DNA of 64,000 bases. It comes from Micromonospora avicenniae (GTDB lineage: Bacteria > Actinomycetota > Actinomycetes > Mycobacteriales > Micromonosporaceae). Positions 25,147-32,431 of the stretch are shown here, piece by piece (within the stretch, counting starts at the first letter, position 1; each line of letters opens with the position of its first letter). The notes beneath the pieces are model-generated. The model had not been told where the DNA came from, made no database searches, and saw only the letters and a program-made list of their open reading frames with translations. A program made the translations under genes and the position numbers. Where the stretch lies: contig NZ_FTNF01000004.1 of the NCBI RefSeq assembly GCF_900156065.1, forward strand, positions 372,001 through 436,000, in the 5' to 3' direction.

Positions 25147-26022
25147 ATGACTACGAAGCAGACCCACACGCTCGCCGCGCCCGGTGTCGATCTGGTCTAC
25201 GACGTGCGCGGGCCGCTCCCGCCGGCCGGTGGCCAACCGGCGTTGCTCATGATCGGCCAGCCGATGACGGCGGAGGGCTTCGACGCGCTCGCCGCGAACT
25301 TCCCGGACCGCACCGTCGTCACCTACGACCCGCGTGGCCTGGGCCGCAGCAGACGCACGGACGGCCGGTCCGACCACACCCCGCAACAACAGGCGGCCGA
25401 CCTGCACCTGCTGATCGAGGCGCTCGGCGCCGGTCCGGTCGACCTGTTCGCGAGCAGCGGCGGCGCCGTGACCGCGCTCGAACTGGTCGCGACCCATCCC
25501 GGCGACGTCGTCACGCTTGTCGCGCACGAGCCGCCGATCAACGCCGTGCTTCCCGACGCCGCCAACGCCGAGCGAGCCCGCGCCGCCTTCCACGAGGCGT
25601 ACCAGTCCAGGGGCTTCGGCGCCGGCATGGCCGCGTTCATGGCGATGACCTCCTGGCAGGGCGAGTTCACCGACGCCTACTTCGCCCAGCCCGCGCCCGA
25701 TCCGGCGATGCTCGGCATGCCGGCCGACGACGACGGCACTCGCGACAACCCGTTGTTGTCGAAGAACTCCTGGGCCATCTCGGACTACCGCCCCGACCCG
25801 GGCCTGCTCACCGCGGCGTCGACGCGAATCGTGATCGCTGTCGGCGAGGAGTCGGCGCAGACGTACACGGCGCGTACGGCCTTCGGCACCGCAGCCCTGC
25901 TCGGCCAGGAGGCCACGGTCTTCCCGAGCCATCACGGCGGCTTCCTCGGCGGTGAGTTCGGCTACGCGGGCAAGCCCGAGGAGTTCGCGAAGCGGCTGCG
26001 CGAGGTCCTCACCCGCGGCTGA
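25147..26022 (+). CDS. Alpha/beta hydrolase
   Basis: A 291-residue cytosolic alpha/beta hydrolase. An oxyanion-hole region follows ALLMIGQPM, then VVTYDPRGLGRSRR; the nucleophile elbow is FASSGGAV (central Ser), and a late Asp/His region includes IVIAVGEES and FPSHHGGFLGG, with His as the probable catalytic base. It starts at ATG 25147, translated away from the SnoaL-TetR pair. TetR genes beside divergent hydrolases usually control them, so loss of the TetR could leave this gene constitutive. The substrate is unknown. Confidence 0.87.
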   Translation: MTTKQTHTLAAPGVDLVYDVRGPLPPAGGQPALLMIGQPMTAEGFDALAANFPDRTVVTYDPRGLGRSRRTDGRSDHTPQQQAADLHLLIEALGAGPVDLFASSGGAVTALELVATHPGDVVTLVAHEPPINAVLPDAANAERARAAFHEAYQSRGFGAGMAAFMAMTSWQGEFTDAYFAQPAPDPAMLGMPADDDGTRDNPLLSKNSWAISDYRPDPGLLTAASTRIVIAVGEESAQTYTARTAFGTAALLGQEATVFPSHHGGFLGGEFGYAGKPEEFAKRLREVLTRG

Positions 26023-26178
26023 GGAACGCCGCCCCTTCGACCGGGCTGGTGGCCGGCCGCAACGGCTTTCGATCCTGAACCTGTGCGGCGCAGCGCGGAC
26101 GCTGATGGCCGCCGCGCGCGGAGTACCGTGTCGACGGTTGGGCAACAAGCCCCGGCCGCCCGCTGGAGGTGTACGACC

Positions 26179-27153
26179 GTGCAGTACGTGAGGCTAGGTT
26201 CGACCGGCCTGGAGATCTCGAGGATCTGCCTGGGAGCGATGAGCTACGGCGACCCGGAACGCGGCAACCACGCGTGGTCGCTGCCCGAGGATCAGTCCCG
26301 TCCGTTCATCCGGCAAGCCCTCGATGCCGGCATCAACTTCTTCGACACCGCGAACGTGTACTCGGACGGCAGCAGCGAGGAGATCCTCGGCCGTGCGCTG
26401 AAGGACTTCGCCCGCCGCGAGGATGTCGTCATCGCCACCAAGGTGCACGGTCGGATGCGTCCTGGCCCGAACGGCGCCGGCCTGTCCCGCAAGGCGATCA
26501 ACACCGAGATCGACAACAGCCTGCGGCGGCTGGGCACCGACTATGTCGACCTCTACCAGATCCACCGCTTCGACTACACGACGCCGCTCGAGGAGACGCT
26601 CGAGGCCTTGCACGATCTGGTCAAGGCGGGCAAGGTGCGGTACATCGGCGCGTCCTCGATGCACGCGTGGCAGTTCGCCAAGGCCCTGTACCTGGCTGAT
26701 CTGAACGGCTGGACGAGGTTCGTCTCGATGCAGAACCACTACAACCTGCTCTACCGCGAGGAAGAGCAGGAGATGCTGCCACTCTGTGCCGACCAGGGGA
26801 TCGCGACGATCCCGTGGAGTCCCCTCGCTCGCGGCAAACTGACCCGCGACTGGGATGCGACCACCGCCCGCACCGAGTCGGACGAGTTCGGCCGCACGTT
26901 GTACAGCGGCTACGAGGACGCCGACCGGGCGATCGTGGAGACGGTCGCGGCGATCGCCACGAACCGGGGTGTGTCCCGGGCTCAGATCGCGCTGGCCTGG
27001 GTGGCCGGTAACGTCACCGCGCCGATCGTCGGCGCGACCAAGCCGCACCACCTCGACGACGCCGTCGCGGCACTCGACATCGAGCTGACCGATGAAGAGA
27101 TCAAGGCACTCGAAGCCCCCTACCGGCCACGCCCGGTGGCGGGCTTCAACTGA
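26179..27153 (+). CDS. Aldo/keto reductase
   Basis: A 324-residue NADPH-dependent aldo/keto reductase, complete. The tetrad is visible: Asp and Tyr in FFDTANVYSDG (~54-64), Lys in VVIATKVHG (~89) and His in LYQIHRFDYT (~131). Cofactor-binding elements are WSPLARGKLTRDW and VGATKPHHLDDAV. It resembles the YajO/IolS-like branch (MSYGDPERGNHAWSLPEDQSRPFIRQALDAGINFFDTA). GTG 26179 is chosen because GGAGG lies ~10 nt upstream and the fold begins at once (YVRLGSTGLEIS). It is separated from the hydrolase by 156 bp; the substrate is unknown. Confidence 0.9.
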   Translation: MQYVRLGSTGLEISRICLGAMSYGDPERGNHAWSLPEDQSRPFIRQALDAGINFFDTANVYSDGSSEEILGRALKDFARREDVVIATKVHGRMRPGPNGAGLSRKAINTEIDNSLRRLGTDYVDLYQIHRFDYTTPLEETLEALHDLVKAGKVRYIGASSMHAWQFAKALYLADLNGWTRFVSMQNHYNLLYREEEQEMLPLCADQGIATIPWSPLARGKLTRDWDATTARTESDEFGRTLYSGYEDADRAIVETVAAIATNRGVSRAQIALAWVAGNVTAPIVGATKPHHLDDAVAALDIELTDEEIKALEAPYRPRPVAGFN

Positions 27154-27308
27154 ACGTCCAGCGCTGCCGATGGCCGGGCCCGGCCAATGACCTCCAGGTC
27201 ACCGGAGGCGTGGGTCCGGCCTTGAGGCACCGCGGCTGTTCGACCTTGCGCCCGGCGCATAGAAGGGCACTGTGCGGGTGCTGCCGATGGCACAGCTGGT
27301 ACTTCAGG

Positions 27309-28049
27309 TCAATCTGGCGTCCCGCCCCCACCTGACCGCTCGTCGACGGCGGGACCGCGGTCCTCGAACTCGTACGTGGTGGTGAGCGCCTCCGGCAGGT
27401 CGGGCACCAGAGCGTTGGTGCCGTCGACCACCTGGACGTACCGGCGGCCTTGGAAGATCGAGTAGCTGCCGTCGGCCAACTGTTCGATTTTGAACAGCTG
27501 GGTTTGGGCGCTCGGATCGCAGACCCGGTCTCGGACACTGCCCGGTGCGGCGTCGTGCACGACGGTCATGCAGACCTGGCCGGTGCCACCCGGACCGGCC
27601 AGCACGATCCGGAACCGGTCGCCCTCGGGCCGCAGCACCCACAGGGCCCGGTCGTCGATACCGTGCTCAGCGGTGGCGCGCACCTGGTCGCCGTCCCGGT
27701 CCACCGCCAACACCGCCCGGTTCATGCCGGGGACCACGATCGCGACCTGGCGGCGGCCGGCGAGGATCTCCTGCGGTCCCGCCGGCGCGGTCACGGACGG
27801 GACGACCGACGGTGGGACCTCGCCTGCCGGGGCCACGACACCACGGTCCGGCATCCCGAGGTGATCCCGCGCCTGCAGCCCGGTTGCGCCGGCGAGCAGG
27901 GCCAGCGCGGCGAGGCCGACGCCGGTGACGGCCGTCCGACGACGGCGGCGCTGGTCACTGCGGCGGCGCACGGCCTGCGCCGGGGGCAGCGTGGCGACCC
28001 GACGGATCCCGTCGGCGATGGCCGTGAGGTCGTCGCGCGGGTCAGCCAT
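27309..28049 (-). CDS. Membrane-anchored protein, probable anti-sigma partner
   Basis: A 246-residue protein with a basic cytoplasmic N-terminus of ~40 residues (MADPRDDLTAIADGIRRVATL...RRRRR), one transmembrane helix (TAVTGVGLAALALLAGATGL) and an extracytoplasmic domain with Pro-rich spacer and beta-rich end (QLFKIEQLADGSYSIFQGRRYVQVVDG). I do not recognise a named domain; the end vaguely resembles ricin- or fascin-like beta-trefoil sequence. The start overlaps the sigma factor gene by 8 bp, the layout typical of a sigma/anti-sigma pair, but no zinc-binding HxxxCxxC motif is present, so the role is inferred from position. Confidence 0.65.
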   Translation of the reverse strand: MADPRDDLTAIADGIRRVATLPPAQAVRRRSDQRRRRRTAVTGVGLAALALLAGATGLQARDHLGMPDRGVVAPAGEVPPSVVPSVTAPAGPQEILAGRRQVAIVVPGMNRAVLAVDRDGDQVRATAEHGIDDRALWVLRPEGDRFRIVLAGPGGTGQVCMTVVHDAAPGSVRDRVCDPSAQTQLFKIEQLADGSYSIFQGRRYVQVVDGTNALVPDLPEALTTTYEFEDRGPAVDERSGGGGTPD

Positions 28050-28542
28050 GGGACGCCCCCTCCTGGTGCTCCTCGGTCAGCATCCCGGCCATCGCTCTCC
28101 GGCCGCGAGCAAGGTACGACTTGACGGTCCCGGTGGGCCGCTGCATCTCGGCCGCCACCTCGGCGACACTGAGATCGTTCAGGTGGTACAGCACGACGGC
28201 TCGGCGTTCGTCGGCGCTCAGCCGCCGCAGTGCCTGGAGCAGGGCGACGTGATCCTCGCTGAGGCCGGGGACGCTCTGTTCGACGACGGCCCGGTGGTGT
28301 GCGCGCATCCGGTTGAGCGCCTTGCGCCAGCTGCTCACCGCGATTCGGGAGGCGACCCGGCGCACCCACGCCTCCGGGCTGTCCGCCTCGCGCACCGTCT
28401 GCCAGCGCTGCCAGGCCCGCATGAAGGCCTCGGCGGCGGCGTCCTCCGCCTCGCTGAGGTTGCCGGTCAGCAGGTAGACGTGGCCCACGATCCGACCCGC
28501 ACAGGCCGCGTAGAGGGCGTCGAACTCCTCGGCGTCGCGCAT
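28042..28542 (-). CDS. SigE-family RNA polymerase sigma factor
   Basis: A 166-residue ECF-type sigma factor. Region 2 covers EEFDALYAACAGRIVGHVYLLTGNLSEAEDAAAEAFMRAWQRW, and region 4 covers LQALRRLSADERRAVVLYHLNDLSVAEVAAEMQRPTGTVKSYLARGRRAM, with the HTH in VAAEMQRPTGTVKSYLARG. This length and pattern match the actinobacterial SigE/SigM-like group. ATG 28542 has a GGGGG-rich leader. It is co-transcribed with the membrane protein gene and divergent from a secreted subtilase, which may be one of its targets. Confidence 0.88.
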   Translation of the reverse strand: MRDAEEFDALYAACAGRIVGHVYLLTGNLSEAEDAAAEAFMRAWQRWQTVREADSPEAWVRRVASRIAVSSWRKALNRMRAHHRAVVEQSVPGLSEDHVALLQALRRLSADERRAVVLYHLNDLSVAEVAAEMQRPTGTVKSYLARGRRAMAGMLTEEHQEGASHG

Positions 28543-28599
28543 CCGACCGTTGCCCCCTCGAAGCCTCGTCCGCTGGTCACCGCCGCATGCAACCCGGGA

Positions 28600-28626
28600 G
28601 GAACAACCGGTCCCACTGGCGCGGTC
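28600..28626 (+). promoter_or_regulatory. Candidate ECF-type promoter before the second subtilase
   Basis: GGAAC at 28600-28604 and GTC at 28624-28626 are 19 bp apart, resembling the GGAAC / GTY arrangement of many actinobacterial ECF promoters. It lies in the sigma factor-subtilase divergent region, 100 bp before the subtilase start. Short degenerate motifs like this arise often by chance. Confidence 0.3.
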
Positions 28627-28726
28627 CAATATTGTGGCGTCCGTCACAGCCCGCATGATCAACCCGGCGGGCCGGTCAGACGTCATCGTGCCGACCCCGG
28701 GAGAGGCCCGTGGCGGAGAGGACGAT

Positions 28727-31700
28727 GTGCGACGACGGCAACGACGCGCCCTGACAGCCGCAGTGCTCGCGACCGCGCTGGCCACGGCCGGCCTGTCGGC
28801 TTCCCCAGCGAGCGCGCAGGAGGAGCCGGCGACGCCGGTCTCCGGGCCAGGCGGCACCTTCACGTTGATCACCGGGGACCGCGTGTCGCTGGACGCGGAC
28901 GGCCACCCGGAGATCCAGCGTGGACCGGGGCGGACCGGAATGCGGTTCGTGAGCAGCCGGGAGGGGGGCCACCAGTACGTCATCCCGGTCGACGCGGTAC
29001 CTCTGCTGCACGACGGGCGGCTCGACCCGCGGCTGTTCGACCTCACCGTGCTCGGGCAGTTCGGCTACGACGACCGCACGCCCGAACTGCCGTTGCTGGT
29101 CGCGTACCCGGAGAACATGGCCGCGCGGGCGCGGTCCGCGGCCGTCGGGGGTTCGGCGCGGGTGCGGGCCGACCTGCCCGCCGCCCGGGCGCTGGCCGTG
29201 CGGGCAGGCCTGGATGACCGGGTGGAGCTCTGGTCGTCACTCACCCGCGGCACGCAGTCCGCACGTACGCTCGCCGCCGGGGTCAGTCATGTCTGGCTCG
29301 ACGGCAAGCGCAAGGTCTCGCTGGACCGCAGCGTGCCGCAGATCGGCGCCCCGGCGGCCTGGCAGGCCGGCTTCGACGGCACCGGCGTCACCGTCGGTGT
29401 GCTGGACACCGGGATCGACGCCGACCACCCCGACTTCGCCGGGCGCCTCGCCGCCGTCCGCGACTTCACCGGCGGCAACGACCCCGCGGACGCGGTCGGC
29501 CACGGCACCCACGTGGCGTCGACCATCGTCGGCAGCGGCGCCGCCTCCGACGGCCGGTACCGCGGTGTGGCGCCGGGCGCGAAGCTGCTCGTCGGCAAGG
29601 TCTGTGCCACCAACGAGTGCCAGGACTCGGACGTCATCGCCGGCATGCAGTGGGCCGCGTCGCAGGCCCGGGTGGTCAGCCTGAGCCTCGGCGACACCGA
29701 CACCCCGGCGCTCGACCCACTCGAGACCGCGGTCCAGGAGCTGAGCCACCGCTACGGCACGCTCTTCGTGGTCGCCGCCGGCAACGAGGGCAAGCCCAAG
29801 TCGGTCTCCACGCCGGCCTCCGCCGATGACGCCCTCGCCGTCGCCGCGGTCGACGCGGAGGACCAGCGGGCGTACTTCTCGTCCAAGGGCCCCCGCGTCG
29901 GCGACAACCACATCAAGCCGGAGATCAGCGCACCGGGTGTCGACATCGTGGCGGCGGCTCCCGGCGGCGGCTACGTCCCGATGTCGGGTACCTCGATGGC
30001 CACCCCGCACGTGGCGGGCGCGGCCGCGATCCTCGCCGGGCAGCACCCGGACTGGTCCGGGCAGCAGCTGAAGGCCGCCCTGATGGACTCGGCCAAGCCG
30101 GCCGGTGAGAACAGCCTCTACGAACAGGGCGCGGGCCGGGTGGACATCGGCCGCGCCGTCGCCCAGCCGGTCGCCGCCGACCTCGGCGCGATCGACTTCC
30201 CGGTCCAGCGCTGGCCGCACGCCGACGATACGCCGATCACCCAGGTCGTCGGCTACCGCAACACGAGCACCGCGCCGATCACCCTGTCGCTGGCCGTCGA
30301 CGGGACGCCGACCGGCATGGTCACGGTCAGCCCGACCACCCTCGTGGTGCCGGCCGGCGGCCGGGCCGAGGCGACGATCACCGTGGACACCCGGGTGGAG
30401 GCCGCGGACGGCGTCTACCAGGGTGCGCTGACCGCGACCGGCGCCGGGGACCTGCGGGTACGCACTCCCTTCGCGCTGAACCGGGAGGTCGAGAGCTACG
30501 ACGTGCGGCTCGACCACACCGGCCGGGACGGCCGACCGGCCACCGAGTACCGGACCGTGGCGGCGAGCCTGACGACCGGCGAGTTCACCACCCTCGACGG
30601 GCCACCGGGCGGAGGCACCATGCGGCTGCCCAAGGGCCGCTACGCGCTCTACAGCACCATCCACGAGGGGGACGTGTCGACCCTGCTCGTGCTGCCGGTC
30701 CTGGACGTACGTGGCCCGATCACCGAGGCGATCGACGCCCGCACGGCCCGGCCGGTGTCGCTCACCGTGCCCCAGCGCGACGCCGCACCGCTGGGCGTCC
30801 ACGTGAGCGCCAACTGGAACGACGGCCTGCGCTACCCGGGCGTCCAGCTCGACGGGGACTCGTTCGCGAACGTGTTCTTCGGCCGGATCGGACCGGCCGC
30901 CGCGGCTCCCGAGTTCGCCGTGACGTTGGGCGTCGGGCTCGCCCGGCCCGGCAAGGACGGCAGCTTCCGCAACAGCCCCTACACGTACGACCTGGCCTAC
31001 GTGCTCCAAGGCGACATGTTCACCGGGCTGACGCGCAAGCTGTCGCCGAAGAACCTCGCCACCGTCAAGGCGACCTACCGCAGCCAGTCCACCACCGCCA
31101 CGGCCGTCCGCCAGCACCGCGCGGCAGCCCCCGGCGGCCCCGGCCCGATCGGGTCGAGCACGTCGATCGACCTGCCCTTCCACGGCACCGAGTACTACAA
31201 CACCGACGGTGGGATCGTCTGGACGTCGACCTTCGCCGAGGGCGACAACCTCACCACGCAGGAGTCCACCTTCCAGGCCGGCAGGACGTACACCCAGACC
31301 TGGAACGCGGCACCCTTCGGCCCCACGATGGCCGGCGCCCCGACCTGGTCACCACTGGGGTACGCGGGCCGCGACGGCGACACCATCTCGGTGGCGGCGC
31401 CGCCGCTGTTCGGCGACGCGGACTCTCGTCCGGCCAGCCGCGACGATCTGCCGGTCCACCTGCGGTTGCTGCGCAACGGTAAGGAGATCGCCACCGCCGA
31501 GGGTTCGTGGGCGGACTTCGCGGTACCCGCCGAGAAGGCGACCTACCGGCTGGAGGCCACCGCCACCCGCGGCGCACCGGACACGCTGTCGACGTCGGTC
31601 TCGGTGGCGTGGACCTTCACCTCGGCCCACACGTCGAAGCCCGAGCGACTGCCCCTGACGACGGCACGGCCGACGCCCAAGCTCGACGACACCAACTCGG

Positions 31701-31957
31701 CACGGGCGGGCAGGGCGATGACCATTCCCGTGGCGTTCGACCGGCAGACCGGCTCGGCCGCCGCGCCCAACCGGTCGCTCAACGTCTCCGCATCGTTCGA
31801 CGACGGCAAGACGTGGGTCCCGTTGCCGGTCGTCCGGGACGTCGCCCACATCATCCACCCGCGGCGGCCCGGCTTCGTGTCGCTGCGCCTGACGGCCACC
31901 GACACCGCCGGCAACACGGTGACCCAAACAATCCAGCGGGCCTACCGGATCGCCTGA
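28727..31957 (+). CDS. Secreted S8 (subtilisin-family) serine peptidase, second large copy
   Basis: A ~1076-residue exported protease, paralogous in design to 8029-11397. Signal peptide VRRRQRRALTAAVLATALATAG...ASAQ, a prodomain of ~170 residues (GGTFTLITGDRVSLDADGH...), and the S8 domain with Asp in GVLDTGIDADHPDF (~227), His in GHGTHVASTIVG (~260) and Ser in SGTSMATPHVAGAAAIL (~421). A Fn3-like segment (TLVVPAGGRAEATITV) and a long beta-rich C-terminal half follow, ending SFDDGKTWVPLPV...DTAGNTVTQTIQRAYR, closely like the end of the first copy. GTG 28727 has GGAGAGGA 5-6 nt upstream. It diverges from the sigma/membrane-protein operon. Confidence 0.93.
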   Translation: MRRRQRRALTAAVLATALATAGLSASPASAQEEPATPVSGPGGTFTLITGDRVSLDADGHPEIQRGPGRTGMRFVSSREGGHQYVIPVDAVPLLHDGRLDPRLFDLTVLGQFGYDDRTPELPLLVAYPENMAARARSAAVGGSARVRADLPAARALAVRAGLDDRVELWSSLTRGTQSARTLAAGVSHVWLDGKRKVSLDRSVPQIGAPAAWQAGFDGTGVTVGVLDTGIDADHPDFAGRLAAVRDFTGGNDPADAVGHGTHVASTIVGSGAASDGRYRGVAPGAKLLVGKVCATNECQDSDVIAGMQWAASQARVVSLSLGDTDTPALDPLETAVQELSHRYGTLFVVAAGNEGKPKSVSTPASADDALAVAAVDAEDQRAYFSSKGPRVGDNHIKPEISAPGVDIVAAAPGGGYVPMSGTSMATPHVAGAAAILAGQHPDWSGQQLKAALMDSAKPAGENSLYEQGAGRVDIGRAVAQPVAADLGAIDFPVQRWPHADDTPITQVVGYRNTSTAPITLSLAVDGTPTGMVTVSPTTLVVPAGGRAEATITVDTRVEAADGVYQGALTATGAGDLRVRTPFALNREVESYDVRLDHTGRDGRPATEYRTVAASLTTGEFTTLDGPPGGGTMRLPKGRYALYSTIHEGDVSTLLVLPVLDVRGPITEAIDARTARPVSLTVPQRDAAPLGVHVSANWNDGLRYPGVQLDGDSFANVFFGRIGPAAAAPEFAVTLGVGLARPGKDGSFRNSPYTYDLAYVLQGDMFTGLTRKLSPKNLATVKATYRSQSTTATAVRQHRAAAPGGPGPIGSSTSIDLPFHGTEYYNTDGGIVWTSTFAEGDNLTTQESTFQAGRTYTQTWNAAPFGPTMAGAPTWSPLGYAGRDGDTISVAAPPLFGDADSRPASRDDLPVHLRLLRNGKEIATAEGSWADFAVPAEKATYRLEATATRGAPDTLSTSVSVAWTFTSAHTSKPERLPLTTARPTPKLDDTNSARAGRAMTIPVAFDRQTGSAAAPNRSLNVSASFDDGKTWVPLPVVRDVAHIIHPRRPGFVSLRLTATDTAGNTVTQTIQRAYRIA

Positions 31958-31968
31958 ACCACGACCCG

Positions 31969-32003
31969 GCCCGGGGCGGCAGCGACACGCGGCCGCCCCG
32001 GGC
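31969..32003. terminator. Terminator after the second subtilase
   Basis: Perfect 12-bp stem (GCCCGGGGCGGC / GCCGCCCCGGGC) with an 11-nt loop, 12 bp after the stop. Confidence 0.8.
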
Positions 32004-32039
32004 TCGGGCCGCCGCCGATCCCGGCCGGTCGACCGGCCA

Positions 32040-32242
32040 CCGGTGCGACGGGTGATCGCGGTCAGTGCGTCCGGGTCGGCGTGGTCCGGATGGTGATGGG
32101 TCACGGCGATCGCGTCGAGCTCGCCGAAATCCTCGGGGGTGACCCGGCCTTCGACGAAGGTGAACCGGCCGGGATCGATGAGCAGCCGGGCGGCGCCGGT
32201 GTCGACGAGCAAGCACGAGTGCAGGTGCTTGGTGACGCGCAT
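32040..32242 (-). pseudogene. Remnant of an MBL-fold metallo-hydrolase
   Basis: From ATG 32242 about 67 residues read as the N-terminus of a metallo-beta-lactamase-fold hydrolase: MRVTKHLHSCLLVDTGAARLLIDPGRFTF, then ELDAIAVTHHHPDHADPDAL with the metal-binding HxHxDH signature. After ITRRTGG the sequence turns into low-complexity Arg/Pro text and runs antisense into the subtilase gene, so the remaining ~130 residues of a normal family member (strands, distal His and Asp ligands) are gone. The break lies near the subtilase terminator, suggesting a deletion at this junction. This remnant fills most of the 474-bp gap between the subtilase and SARP genes. Confidence 0.65.
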
Positions 32243-32431
32243 AGTCGTCGCGTATCCGGTCGGGCGTCGGTCATGCCGTCCGTGGCCGCCGGTCGCCCCG
32301 GCGGTCGCCGGCCCTGGGGAGAGCACCGGCCCACGCCCCACTCGTCGGCGATCACGCCGCCCGGACAGAGCAGGACATGGCCGAGCCGGCCGAGGGCGCG
32401 CTCGCACCTGGACGCGCGCTAGCTTTGCGCG

